From contig OY720097.1 of NCBI GenBank assembly GCA_963082875.1, forward strand, positions 10,176,501 to 10,240,500: a stretch of 64,000 nucleotides of DNA, given 5' to 3'. The stretch's first letter is position 1, and every line of letters starts with the position of its first letter. Both the position numbers and the translations under genes were made by a program. Shown here piece after piece: positions 1 through 13,320 of this stretch. The stretch comes from Corella eumyota. Taxonomy: Eukaryota > Chordata > Ascidiacea > Phlebobranchia > Corellidae. The notes below the pieces were generated by a model. The model worked only from the letters and a program-made list of their open reading frames with translations. It did no database searches and was not told the DNA's origin.

Positions 1-97
1 AAAAAAATTACAAAATATCTTTAAGTTTATTTATTTTCTTTTATTCTCAGCAAAACAATAATAACACATTAAAATTTCTCCAATATAATAATTTTAG

Positions 98-3000
98 ATT
101 GTAGAGTCGGTCAAGTATCTTAACTTTTTCGCGAGTATATTTTTTCTTACTGCGATGTCTATTGACCGATATGTAGCTGTGGTTTATACTGTTGCTTCTA
201 GGAGGTGGCGCACTTCAAGAAATACATATTTTGTAAGTTTGTAGAATTAATACAAAATCCGATGTCATACTATCCTAAAAGTTAGATTACTTTTATTTTT
301 CACAAAATACCTTTATTTAACTTTAAAAGCATTTTTTTAATAATAATACACACATACTTTATTGTGTTGTTGTAAGTTACACCATTATTACACATTCACT
401 ATGTAGTTGTTACAATAGTTTATAATGCTGAAGAAATTTTTGAATTATACTAAACTGTTTTTGTATAATTAACACCTAATAATAAGCGCCTTAAGTAATT
501 TAAATGGGAACTCAATCCAAAAAACACAAAAAATTAATTAAAATCTCATTCCAAATTAGCCACTACCTAACAGTCACACAGCTTATTGAAAAAAAAATAA
601 CAGAATAAAAGGTGCAAACACGTGGCTATAATAAGAAATAACAGTGTCTATAAATGTTACAACATTTTCAGGCATTTGTAAATCTATCAAACAAATAATT
701 TATTTATCGATTATGTTGTTCAACTTTAATACGTTTTTATTAATAAAGGTTTGTGCTGCAGTATGGTTAGTAGCTATGGTTATTGTGATTCCACTTTTTA
801 TGATAACAGGAATACATGGAGGTAAGTTTATACAAGTAAACTAGTAACGCTAGAGAAAAATTTAATAATTAATTGATGATATTTAACTAAACGTTAGTTT
901 GTAACTTTTTCAAGTATATATATTACTTTTTTAAATTTTTTCAAGCATGTATATTTAGGTATTTGTACTCTTTTTTTCAATGGAGAGTTTCAAAGTAACG
1001 AAAATCTGTTGTTAGAAGATGATTATGACTTAAATTTGTGTGAAAGAATAGCCGCAGATGCCTACAATGACTACACTTTTCCTTCGATTGGGGGCGATAA
1101 AAGTTTTATTGGTAAAAATCATATTTTTTTCAGTATGTTTTGATTGTATGCAAATTTTATTGCAGCACATTGTTTTTAAATTTAAACTCCAGAGTAAGTT
1201 AATGACCTCTCCTTAAATTTAAAAATAAAATACAAAAAATGGCTTAAAACCAAAAAGTGTCATTAGGAGAAAAATCGAAAAGTTATTTATATTGTTTTGG
1301 CGTCAGCTCGACTCTTGGCTTAAACACTAAAGTTGATTTTATTTCTCAGGTGAATTTTCCGGAGATTATAACCTTTACAAATCTGATTACCCTGACTTAA
1401 ATGTTAAAGCAATCGAAAAAGCTGTATCGGAAAAGTTGTGCAAACACGCTGATTCAAAGACCTTCCATGCATTTTTGGTTTTTACCAGTGTGGTTGGCTT
1501 TTTAATTCCGTTTTTAATAATATGTATTTGCTACGTCATGATTGTTGCTAAGTTACTAAAGTCGTCGGAAAGGCGGAATCGTTCAAAACAGGTAAAATTT
1601 TCAACAGGCTATTTCTTAACTAAACAACATTACTTACGCTACATTACAGAATTATTACTTGTTTATGTTTTTTTATCTGTTCAAATGTGTGTTTTAGCGT
1701 TTAGTTGACAGGTAATTTTTTTAAGGCTGAAAAAACCCGCCGAAAAGTTACGCGTATGGTGGTGGCGCTAGTTATCACCTTTTTTGTTTGCTGGCTTCCT
1801 TTTCATATATGGCATTTATTAAGATTAGAAGGCGTGACAAGTAATATGGATGTTTGTCATTTTATAACGGACTTTACATGTGGCTTGGGATATGCAAACA
1901 GGTGAAATAAATTTCAAATGTTCGAATTAAAACATAATTCTTATTTTAACTTCTTTATCTCTTTTTATTAAAGTCACACAAATTAGAGTTGTAAATTTTA
2001 TTATATTTTAAAAATAGGATTTAGTATTTTTTTATTAAATTTATGTTAAAAATATGTACATTATTATTTAAAACTACGTTGATCAACGTTATTATTTGTA
2101 AATTGGTACATTTTTTCTAATCTTATTTAAAATACTGGTTTTTATGCAAGACATATATATATTAGTTCTCATGTTTTTCAAAAAAAATCTTTTTTTAAGC
2201 GCCCTAAATCCCTTTTTATATACATTCCTTGGTCACAACTTCCAGAAAAGACTTAGAAAAAGTATTGCTAATTCATTTCGGTCATTTTCCATGGCAACTT
2301 TTACCAAATACACGACAAATACTATTAGGTAAGTACCTAAAAAATAAAGATTTTTTTTATACTAATAAATTTTTGATTGAGTTTTAAATTTTAAGTCCAG
2401 TAAATTTTTTTAGTCGAGTTGAAGCAGTTGGCCAAACTAACAGTCGAAGAAAAGATAATAGTAATTCTGAGGGAGTTTGTTCTTCACTTAAAGTTATTTA
2501 TCCTAACCAGGTAAATTTACATCGGTACTAGTGTTTTTGTGAAGTTATATTTACTTTATTTATTAAGTTTGGATTTTTATTGTGGTTGTCACTCTTATAT
2601 TATTAAACTAGATATTAGTAGAATGCGATTTGTTATGTTTAATCTTAAATAATTAAGATATATCTTAATTTCTTTTAAAAACAGGGTTGCCTATTGTAAT
2701 TTTTCTTTTTTTGCTTACTACCGTTTTCTATTGTCAACTTATAAACAATGTGCAGATTTCAGCATACATAATTATGAACAAATGTGGTTTTTACGTAATT
2801 GTTTTACTATACCCTAATAACAACTTTACACTTACAACATTATCATATGTGTTTTGTATTTACAACAAGACAAAAATAAGTGACTTAAAAGTTTGGTATT
2901 TGGCCCTATTAACCTGGCCCTTCCGCCTTTCACATTACAGAAAAATCTATAAATAAATATTTGAACTGTGCAATTCTATGTCAAATATACATAAAAAAAT

Positions 3001-3172
3001 GAGCTTGTAGTATTTAATAGTTTCTACGTTTGATTCATTATTTAACCTAGAAAGAACTTATATGTTTTATATTTAGACCAGCAACAACAATTCGTTTGTG
3101 TCTTCACAAGAGGAGTTAAAACCACCGGTTCAAACAAGTGGACGCTATCTCAATATTCCTACTTCAGTTTAA
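98..3172 (+). CDS. Class A peptide G-protein-coupled receptor, 5' end missing
   Basis: Rhodopsin-type receptor in the plasma membrane that should sense a peptide and signal through G proteins. Exons: 98-232, 749-821, 959-1111, 1350-1591, 1726-1901, 2200-2328, 2414-2510, 3077-3172 (stop). Phases agree and give 366 visible residues. TM3 ends in SIFFLTAMSIDRY (DRY motif). Exon 2 is TM4. Exon 3 is extracellular loop 2, with the Cys expected to bridge to TM3. Exon 4 has TM5 (GFLIPFLIICICY), exon 5 has TM6 (FFVCWLPFH), and exon 6 has TM7 with NPFLY in place of NPxxY, then a basic helix 8 and a Ser/Thr-rich tail. The CWLPFH, NPFLY and FxKRLR pattern is closest by eye to angiotensin type-2, bradykinin and chemoattractant receptors. 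The exact ligand is not decidable. TM1-TM2 exons lie before base 1. Confidence 0.85.
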
Positions 3173-3399
3173 GAATATTAAGCTTCAACTAAACATTTTT
3201 TACATGGCCGAAAATGTTCATACTTTTTTTTACAAGAAGTATGGCAATAGTTACTACGTGGTGTATCATCCTGCTTAAAAAATAACAAAACGATGTTTAA
3301 TTTTTTTTGAACATATCGACAACATAAATGTTGATATGCTTAGTTGGTTTCTGACACCTTATATTTGGCCATGTGCCCTATGTGTACCATAAGTGTAAA

Positions 3400-4600
3400 G
3401 TTGATACTTTATCGTGATATTTTGCCCTGAGCCTAATTTGGCCTTCAAATGTTTTGTGTTGTGCCCTCCAAAAATAAATTCTGGCTTGGCATTGTAGTGG
3501 TATTTCTAAAACTTCTATGTGTTTGTCTGTTGTAATGTATTAACATCGAACCGTTACCGTACCTGTTTTTATAAATATATTCACAGATAGGGTTAGCTAA
3601 ATTGGTTTCTCGGTGGACCGTTAAAGCGGAGAATCCAGGCCTTTACTAATATAGAAAGTCTTGTCTCGACAAACAGTTTAAGGCAATGATAATATACATT
3701 TAAAACCGTTATTATATCGCCACCTAAACGTTAGGCGCGATACAAAACTTTTAAAGACCAAATTAGGTCCGGGGCAAAAAATCCCGACAAGATATCGACT
3801 ATACACTTAAGGTACACATAGAGCACATGACAAAAACTAGGTCTTTAGGAACCACAAACGCATGACAACATTCATAATCACTTGTTTACTTTTTTGTATT
3901 GTATTTTAAACCTAAAAACAAAAATTGCAATGTATTAATTAACAAAAATAAAATAAAAGTTAAATACGTATTTTTAACTATTAATTTTGGATGATATATA
4001 CATAATATGAGTTGGCTACTGTATCGTATTTTACTTTTAATACATGTACGTTTACAATCAGTTTACAACTTTATAGACTTATGCCTATTTAAATGGAAAG
4101 CAAGATTAACACATACAACTAAAAAAAGGCTAGTTAAGTTTGATAACATTTCATGTAGAATTGTCAGAACTATAAAATCAAATCTTTGTAATACAACATT
4201 TTATTAAAAGTTTTGCAGGAACTGCGGCAAAACAATTAAATTAGAAAGGTTGCAAATCTGGCACCTAGCCGCAAAGCAAACTAGGCCTGAAGGGAAACAT
4301 TTTTCACATACCTTTAAAATTGGTTTGTTCACTTTACGATCGTTTAAGCAGTGGGGCTTTAAGTCTTACAACTTTGTTTTATTTTGTAACATAAACGTTT
4401 TCAGATGTTAAGCATGGAGTTCCCTAGCGCCCTAAATTGTGGTTATGTTGTGTTACTGACTTTAAAGTCGTGATTTGTTAGCTTGAGCCTAATCGAGCTT
4501 TCAAATGTTTTTGCGTGGCGCTGAAGTTAAGTTAGTTTCTATCATCACACCGTTAGCGTAGCTGTTTTAAATACGAAAACATTAAACTGTAGAAAATAAA
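3400..4600. repeat. Unclassified interspersed repeat cluster
   Basis: Intergenic DNA after the receptor gene. Two stretches, about 3400-3560 and 4440-4580, share a motif of the type gagcctaat-gg/cga-ctttcaaatgttt followed by an accgtta-cgta-ctgtttt tail. The part at 3590-3860 matches a second locus at 6430-6890, partly inverted and partly direct. No open frame, transposase or RT is visible. It is probably a non-autonomous element broken by rearrangement. Confidence 0.5.
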
Positions 4601-4969
4601 TAAAAAAACAGTTAATAAAAAAATAAAAAATTTTATATTTACCGTTAAATTGTTTTGGTTGCAAATAAAATAAACTTGTTTTATATACTTAAACTAATTT
4701 ATCAACCTTTCTGTTTCAATTTTTGTTTTGTGGTACAATTTTCTTAATAGATACCCGCTCGTATACGTTATTATTTTTTAGTTTCTTGGTGTTAAGAAAT
4801 TTAGTAACTTTGGTTTAAAGACTTTAGTTGTTGTTTAAAGTTAAAAAAAACGGTTCAAATGAATTTTAAATCCCAATCTACATATACCTTATACACCAAA
4901 AAGTTATAGTCTTTTTTTGTATATTTATTTCTCGATATGAAAAGGTCGAATGCGCGACCTAAACATAAC

Positions 4970-5195
4970 ATCAGTTACTCCGACCCAGTCTCGAGTTACT
5001 TGTGGCAGTTTGTGATATTATATAAAATATAATTGCCCGGCTATTATGCTGCCGATTAAGTGCTGGCTCAGCAGGAGTTCATACCGTTTTTAGCGTCTTA
5101 CTTAAGGGTGCTACAGCATGAGAGAAGTGTGGATTGAACCCAAGACCTCATGTGTGGTGTAGCAAGTGTTCCTACCACTACACCACGCTGCTGGT
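4970..5195 (-). mobile_element. tRNA-derived SINE
   Basis: Read on the minus strand it starts with a tRNA-like head: an A-box-like ggtgtagtggtaggaac and a B box gggttcaatcc. A body follows that ends near ctcgagactgggtc. A second copy of the same design lies at 29301-29525 and shorter ones lie elsewhere in the window, which marks it as dispersed. The flanks here (4600-4970 and 5195-5588) show nothing else beyond A+T-rich DNA. Confidence 0.75.
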
Positions 5196-5588
5196 TTTTG
5201 CGAACTTGTTTTTGATAATTATTAAGTAACAAGTTTCCACTGTACGAATTTATAATTCTTCAAATATCTACAGCAATTGTGTCTGCCAAACGAAATCAAC
5301 CACGGAGAGTAGCTATAAAACAATATGTGAAACATGTGGCTATATCAAGTTGTGGCCCTTGGTGTTTTGGTTAAGCAAAATTTCCGTTTCGTTAGAATTG
5401 TTAAGGAAATGGTTACACGAGCTATAACAAAATTAAACATATTGTCAGCTTACAGAGAAATTTTTTTTTGAAACCGGAGCACAACAGCAAATTTGTATTT
5501 CAATAATATTTTTGTTATCCATTTTTTTTAAAATTCAGTTATTTAGAATTGTTGGGTATTTATAGTGTTAAAAAAAATTGGATAAATT

Positions 5589-8425
5589 ATGGACGACAAA
5601 AATGAAACAGATAAGATTGAAAATAATGAATATAAGAGTAGACAAAAGTGGCGTACCCGATTCGACTTTTTATTTATTACTGTTGGGTCCGCTGTAGGTA
5701 TTGGAAACGTATGGAAATTTCTTTACCTTTGTTATCAAAATGGGGGAGGTAAGGTTTTTTTTTCTAAAAAATTCTGTTATAGCAGCGAATATATTTTTAA
5801 AAAGTTATAATAATTACGTTGAAGTTAAAATGTGTTATTTCAAGTATAAATCGTTATAACATCTTTTATTAATTTAAAAATTTAACGTAAATTGTGCATT
5901 GAGGTACCTAAAATAGGTTTTTTAGTAAATGTTTTGTTTATTAAATGTTTTGTTTTGGCTTAAAGGTGTGGAAAGATGCTGCATTACAAAACATCTATTC
6001 GCTATCAATATCGTCTGGGTCTATGGTCAAAGTTGGTAGCTATAACACCTTTCACCATAATTTTTACAGGTAAAGTGATCAAAATTCATAATTTTGTTTG
6101 CTTAATTTTAACCTGGATTTAAATACCAAACTTACTAGTGTTGTACAAATTTGATTTTTATGCCATTTAATAATATGACAACACATTAAACCTTAAATAT
6201 TTTGGATACTTTTTTTAAATTAAATAACGAAATAGGCTGGTATAAAATATTAGTAACTTAACCGTTTTAATACTATTTCCTATTAGAGATTGTGTCATTC
6301 TCGCTTTAGTAAACAGCCTAACAAGCGTAATATCAGGATTTGCCGTGTTTTCAACTTTGGGTTTTATGGCCAAACAACAGGTAAGTAAAAAGTTTAAAAT
6401 TTACAATTGTTACAAGGAAAGTTTGATCGTCTCGTAATTTAGCCTAACGTTTAGGTGGCGATATAATAAAGGTTCTAATTGTATTAAACCCTCACCCTTA
6501 ACTGTTTATTAGGACGAGACGATCTCCCTAATTTAGTAAAGTCTAGGATACTCCGCTTTAACGGTCCACCGTAAAAAACAATTTAGCTAACTCTGTTATT
6601 TATATTAACATGTACGGTAGGTGTGTAAACTTACTTTTAATATACAGTAAAAACTACTAAAACAACACTTGCAATAAAAATATAAGAGTAATAAAACAGT
6701 ATAAAAGCAACACAACTACACCTAGCCGCACCCAAGTCAGAACTGCTTTTGGTAGGCGCCACATACAACATTAAACGCTACAATCAGGTTTAGGGCAAGA
6801 AATCCCGATAAGGTTATCAATTAGATCTACTAGGGCATAAAACGGAATATCAGGTGTCAGGAGCCACCGACGCATGACAAAACAACTATGTTACACAATA
6901 AAAACATGTATAATTTATACTACTTAACCGGTAAACACTTAATCATAAAAAAATTACTCGATTTTATTTTGTAGAACACAACTTTAGATGTTGTAGCAGA
7001 AAGTGGCCCTGGTTTAGCCTTTATTGCTTACCCTCAAGCATTATCTATGATGCCAGGCTCCAATTTTTGGAGTTGTTTGTTTTTTTTTGATGATATTTCT
7101 TCTCGGGCTAGACTCTACTGTAAATAAGTATTTAAATGACTTTTTAGCCTTAAGTCGAGCAGATCAATTATTTGTTGAGCACAGTTTTACATTGCCAGTT
7201 CTAGACAATATTAATCTAAAATATTCTATATGTTTATTTTTACAAAAAATCTGGTAATTACTTGAAATCTTATTTCCAAATAGAGCCATTATGAATTACT
7301 GCTTTCTGATAAAATTAATAACCATGCATAGTAGAACAGTCGGTGAATTGTGGCTGCTTTGTCAACTTGTTTAACGTATTTTTTTGTTTGTTTTAACTAG
7401 TTTATATCAATTGAGGCAATAGTGGCTGCTATTTCTGATATCTGGCCCGTGACATTTTACCAAAAAAACAGAAAAACATTTCTTACATTTGCAATCTCCG
7501 CCTTAATATTTGTAGCTGCAATTTTTACAATAACACAGGTATAAAATTGGTAAAAACAAGTTTATTTTAAAATGCGTTTATTGTAATTCTTATAATGTAA
7601 AACAAACCTTACTAAATGAGGAATAAAATAATAAAATTAATTTAAGTTACATCAAATACATTAGGTTTTACATAGCAAAAACATTACGACAACTTTGCTT
7701 TTTATTCTCAAAGAACGGAATATATCTAATTTACATACTTTATAATTTTTCTTCAACTGGTTGGGGTATAATGGCTGCTGTAGTATTAGAGTGTTTGGCT
7801 ATATCGTGGATGTACGGCTTAGATAACTACTATGAACACATGTGTTTAATGTTAAGATATATATAGACCACGCTTTCCGTGGTTTAAGATATGCTGGAAA
7901 TACATTACTCCGATTGTCCGATTGTTTGCATTGTAAGTTTATTATTAAAACAAGTTTATATTCAATTTTTAAAAGGTAATAACTAAATTAAAAAAATTGA
8001 ATACGATCTTATCTTCGATGTTGACGTTTTTGTTGTTTATAGGCGCTGTTTATTTATAGTTTTTATCTGTATGAGCCATTAGTTTACAATCGAACTTATG
8101 TTTTCCCGCCTTGGTCCATTGCGTTTGGTTGGTGTTTATCTTTGTTAGGATTTCTATGGATTCCTGGTTTTGCAATTCACTATCTTGTTCAACGTAAATG
8201 TAGATGCAAAATAAACAAAAAGATAAAGCACTTACAGTATGTCATATTAATTGTAATAAACGTTAGAAAGCTATGTTTAATATATATATATACATATTTG
8301 GGATGGTTCAATATTTTTTTTAATTTGGAAATTTTTCTGTATATGTAGGATCTAATACACTCCTACTATGGCTTAAACAATTATTAAACCCCAATAGAGT
8401 ACGCTGTAAAGATGAGCATCGATAA
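5589..8425 (+). pseudogene. SLC6 (sodium:neurotransmitter symporter) gene, internally deleted
   Basis: SLC6 proteins use Na+ and Cl- gradients to import amino acids or amines. Exon 5589-5748 starts with ATG and carries TM1 with [20 protein letters not shown] (family: GNVWRFPYLCYKNGGG). The next match, 5966-6069, is already TM6 (GSYNTF). 6287-6380 is TM7, 6975-7124 TM8, 7401-7538 TM9 (EAIVAAISD), about 7713-7930 TM10 (ISWMYGLDNYY), about 8042-8190 TM11-12, and 8349-8425 the tail with stop. The 217-bp gap after exon 1 cannot hold TM2-TM5. A frame shift sits in a T run near 7080-7095 and another near 7860, where an in-frame stop precedes the PRFPWFKICW stretch. Splice sites elsewhere look sound. 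Most likely a fairly recent pseudogene. Assembly error is the alternative. Confidence 0.65.
6430..6890. repeat. Second copy of the 3.6-kb-region repeat, in an intron
   Basis: It fills most of the intron between the TM7 and TM8 exons of the transporter. 6440-6600 is the reverse complement of about 3590-3740 (shared core ctccgctttaacggtccaccg), while 6770-6880 matches 3750-3850 in the same direction (shared ggcaagaaatcccgataag-like and acgcatgacaa segments). The mixed orientation suggests an internal inversion or two overlapping insertions. Confidence 0.55.
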
Positions 8426-11400
8426 GAAAGCCACACTTAATTAAAATACACAAAATAGTCGTGTTAAATCAAACTCGCTAACTTATTACCAAAACCTGCC
8501 CAAGGATTCAATCTACCAAATGTAATCTGTACAGCGGCTTTTAATCAGAATTGAAACTACAGGAAATGCGAAATAAATGCGACACAAAAATATGACATGA
8601 AACACAAACTATAAAGTATATAATCAGCAAATTAAGTATAAAAGCGAAAGTCTAATTGTGTGTTAAACCTTACTTCGGCCTTACTTATTTATGAGTTTTT
8701 ACGTCCAGCGAACTGACCAAAAAGCTATATTGTCAGTTATTTAAAGCGAAATAAAATAGGAGAAAGCGCTTACAAACAATAAAGAAAATACAAAGCATTA
8801 TCGATAAACAGAACAACAAGTGCGTCATAAATGACGATGGGGAGTGAAAAATCTCCCGCAGCTGGGATCAAGCCGAATGATTCAGCATGAAACGCCGAAG
8901 CTCACTAAAAGTGACCTCCCGCTAATAAATCATTTCAAATTTTTAATAAGATCGATAATGGACATAACAGTATATATTGTAATGTTTTTGTTTCAAACCC
9001 GCACTAAGATTGGCATATAACAGATTAATTTACAAACATTATTTAAACAACATAGAAACCAAATACAACCGTTTAGCGGGGTGTTTACCCCGCAAAACAC
9101 AACTCTGAAAAAAGTAGCACGACGTAAGGTAAGTTAATTTCCGCTTAAAACGGTAACAGACAGATAATTACTTGTTGAGAAAATATAAAAGAAAAATACA
9201 AGCCAGACTTCCACGAATAACTGCAATAATCAGGTAAACCAACAGCGTCACGTTAGCCTTATTACACTCCCCCAATAACATACGCAGTACTATTTCATTT
9301 TATCAAGGTCTACAACGCAACGGGCGCGTTGGGCAACCCGCACTAAACGTTAGAAAATTTTTTATAATTAGCTGTTGTTTTAACGCTGTTTATACAATAT
9401 ATAAGTAAATAGTAGATTTAGAAATATCTATTACAGTATGGAATGTACTTATTGTTTGTTATTTATGTAATTTATTAGCACCTTTTTTTTAATTTTGTAT
9501 TTATTAGAAACCGTCAAATTTTCAAGTTCAAATTTAGGAAAATGAAATGGAATTAATAAATCCTACCGTAGTAAAAGAATAACGTTTTATTGGAGTAATT
9601 TTTTTTCAATTTTTAAAATGCTATATTGGAAAGTTTTTTAATTTTGTAAGTGTTGTATATAGCACGTTAGCGTGGTTGACATTAAATCACAAAATGCCTT
9701 TAAAACCATTAAAAATGCCTGTCTTACTTACAATTTAATTTTTTATTTTAAATTGAAAATATTAAACACCAAAAACCAGAATACCATATTTTTGTGTACG
9801 TAGAAAGTACTAAGCTAGTCTAGTGTAGTAAATGTGTACAACCTCTAGCCACTTTCTACGTCATCACAAACATGGCATCTGTTATCTTTTTTTAATTAAA
9901 TTAATTTTTTTTAAAGTTGTATAACTTAAAAAGTAAGTATATTAATTAAAGTTACAACCATTTTTGTGTTCAATGACCTAAGTTTTTTTCTTCATCTATT
10001 TAGAAAAAAACTAACATTAATGTAAAAAGCAAAGTTTGTTTAATGTTACAAAAGAGATATTATATTTTAATCTTTATACAATTAACTTCTTAAGCATGTT
10101 TACAACTTTTTTTTTTTAATTTTTGATTTAATATGTTTTCTTTTATGTTAGTTACATTATTAGGGATAAAAACACTTATACATAAACACAATTTACCTTT
10201 TTGCAAAAGTAAACTAACTTCGTTGCTTTTTTAAAGTTATTTCTTACGTATATAAAAAATATTTTCATATTATTATTATAGTTGGTATACGATAATTTTC
10301 TGTTTGTATAAATATAAAACATCTAAGCAAAACATTGGTTTATAATTAAAATAAAAATTTAGCAATTTAGAAATTTATATATTTTATGTTAAATGTATTA
10401 GCCTAACAAAATTGTGTTATTGTTTTCATAGCCTATGTTCAAATAGTACCTGTTTATAATGTTTAACCCCCGAATTTAAAAAAAAATGTTCGAAATCGTG
10501 CATATATATAATTGCCAATTAAAACATGCTATCCACGTTAAATTTAAACAACACATAAACATTTTACAACAAATGTTAATAATTATAGACATATAAATAA
10601 TGATGGTCATATGAATTCATTTATAGGCCGAAAACCCAACCCGTTCTCGGGGCGGGACTAATTTGTTTGTTTACAAAAACTTCTTTTAAGCTTTAAAACG
10701 AAAAAGAATTCTTTCTAAGGTTAATTAAAATTGAGAAGATATTTTAAAATTACAATTTAAAAACCTTTTCGTATTTTCTATTCCTGTAAGTTTAAAGTTG
10801 TCAGGTAGTCTCACGTCGTTAAAAAAACACCTTACTTTTGTTAATTAGAATCATTAAAACGCCTGAAATTTATTTACAGACAAGCTTTAGTAAAAAAAAT
10901 TTAATTAGGCTACATGATATAATACCAGCTTTAGTAGGAATTATAATTGGGGGACGTTTTGTTGTTACTGAACAAATTTTTTCCACGTAATTGTACAAAA
11001 CAAGTGTTTTTTTAGTAGGAAATTTAATAATTGATAATGTTTTTTGTTCTTATCGGTTTAGTGTTTATTGATATAGGAATATAGGTAAATGTTCAAAAAA
11101 AGGTAGAATAAAGTGATTTAGCTCTTTTTTGTTTTCTAGTTGTCTTTACTAACTAAAGTTGATTGCTTACCTTATACGTGATGCATATTAATTGTTGTGA
11201 TTTGGTTGCTTACTTGGGTTATTTACTCGAGCAACACAATCGGCAGTTATTTTATTTAAAAGCCTATAAAGCAGACTTCGTATACACTTAGCTTTATTCT
11301 CGGTAACAAAAGTTTGTACAATGATTAAGATTTAAGATTTAAAATTGCTGAGTTGACTCAACTATTTTAATATTAGGAGCATTGTTATAGTATGATATCA

Positions 11401-11884
11401 AGCAAGTAATAGACAAATACAAAAATGAAAGGTACTGTGGATTTACTCACGAATACATTATAGTCAAAGTGGATTAGCATTATACAATGAATTGAGTTAA
11501 ATTAAAAATTGAAAAGCATATGCGCTTGATTACAATGTCATTAGTAGGCTAAATTCACATTTATTTGACACGATTAGTCAGAAGCATATCATTATTAAGT
11601 ATTTGATTTGCTGCCAGATTAGGTTATTTAAAAAAGAAGGGTATGTAATGCAATTTATATTTTATTGTTTTTATAATACAAGAGTAAATTTATCAGTACT
11701 AGAACTCTCTTGTGTACAAAGCTTATTTAAAAAATTGGCCAAAAAAAATCTTTATCGATTAAATATCATTTTGTTAGTTAAAATATAGCGCGCATATTTT
11801 TTTAAATGAGAAAAAAAAGTAAACATTGCTAGCAATTACTAAATTGTTATAAAAAACAGTTTTTGTGTTTTAGCAATCATTAAA
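8426..11884. other. Intergenic, no gene seen
   Basis: About 3.5 kb between the transporter remnant and the globin. I find no exon with recognisable homology on either strand. 8820-9350 is less A+T-rich than its surroundings, with short self-complementary runs (for example ggggtgtttacccc near 9077), and may be an old unclassified repeat. A ggcgggactaat motif at about 10650 recurs near 19300 as ggcgggaccaat. The rest is A/T-rich simple sequence. Confidence 0.5.
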
Positions 11885-13320
11885 ATGACTTTAACTGAAA
11901 GGGAGGTATTGGCTGTTAGGAAATCATGGACAAAATTATCTGCAAATGGTCTGGAAATTGTTGGAATTGTTATATTACAAGGGTATGTGACTATTAAAAG
12001 AAAAAAAGTAACTGGCTGGTATATAAAATATTTGTCGCCATTTTTAGGGCTACAGCCAATTTTATTAAAAGTAAAAACGTGTGTCTTTTGTTATACTTAA
12101 AATTCCAATACCTGTAAGTACATTAATTGTCACGTTTTCGTGCCATTGAACATTAAGGTGACATTATAATAATTTTGTTTCAGGCTATTAAACAAATCTC
12201 CGGAAACACGAGATTTGTTTCAAAGAGTTGGCGTTAAAAAAAACATGCCAGAAATATTGTCAGTTAATGACCTCCTTTCTATGCCAAAACTTAAGGAACA
12301 TTCACAAAAGTGGGTTTGTTAAATTGTGTTAAAATTTTAAAGCTTTTTTAAGAACTATGTTAGGTCTAAATTGGTCGATTGGTCGTATTACTTTGCATGT
12401 CGAATTGTATTGCCATTTTAACGACCACAAACGACGGCGAAATCTTACGATTTTATATTTTATATTATTCGTACGCGTTTATAGAGCAAATATACCATGT
12501 TTGTTCACAAACAATAATTACTAAAACAATATTCGAAGGTTGCCAATAACAGTTTTTCTTATTTAACTTGACTATTGATTGTTTGTTTAAATCGATTACA
12601 GTCATGTTTTGTTCCAAATTTTGGTAAGTAATGTTGTTAAAATATTTCGAGTAATTTTTTAGACTTGCTGAAACGATAGATCTTGTTGTTGCAAATTTGA
12701 CCAACACAGAGGTAGTAGTAAAAGCTTGTACCGAAATCGGAGAAGTGCATTTAAATTACGGGGTCAATTATAAACATGTCGATGTAAGAACTTTTATCTA
12801 ACTTTTAGTTTTATTTGAAAATATAAACAAATTTTATTTTAAAAACGTTTAATCACTGTAAATTTAACGTAACCACATCACATACCTTTTAAAACTTTCC
12901 ATTTTTCTATAGCCTACAGGCATAGTTAATGTTCAAAATACAATGTTATTGTTTACGTTTAATCTGGTTTAATCAATAGATCAAACTTTTTTTATCGTAT
13001 TTTATTTTTATATAAGATGTGTTTAACTACAAACAAGTTCTCAAGTGTTTTGTTTATTTCTGCGAGTAGTCTGAGTGCCTAAAGGCTACATTCGCCGTAA
13101 CAATGACGTAACAAAAAAGTTGCAAAATAAATCCAACTCAAATATTTTTTATTAAAAAGTAACAAACTGTTTTTTTTTTATTTACCAGCTTTTAGGACCG
13201 ATATTACTCGATGTAATAGCAGTACAACTGAAAATAGAAAGTAACGACTTTATCATCAAATCATGGGCTAAAGCATATGGCGTGATTGCAAGTTGCTTTA
13301 AAACTGGATTAAACATGTAA
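11885..13320 (+). CDS. Globin (cytoglobin-like), four exons
   Basis: Haem protein that should bind O2 or act in redox/NO chemistry in the cytosol. Exons 11885-11982, 12184-12309, 12663-12783 and 13189-13320 join in phase to 158 residues, the normal single-domain length. It starts MTLTEREVLAVRKSW (A helix with the family Trp). The distal E7 His is in PKLKEHSQK and the proximal F8 His in IGEVHLNYG. Their spacing of 32 residues equals that of vertebrate cytoglobin. The nearly invariant CD1 Phe appears replaced by Val (LFQRV against the family's YFSQF), and the CD loop is several residues longer than usual. One intron interrupts the E helix at the codon for about E10, which vertebrate globins lack. 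There is no signal peptide, so it should be intracellular. Confidence 0.9.
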
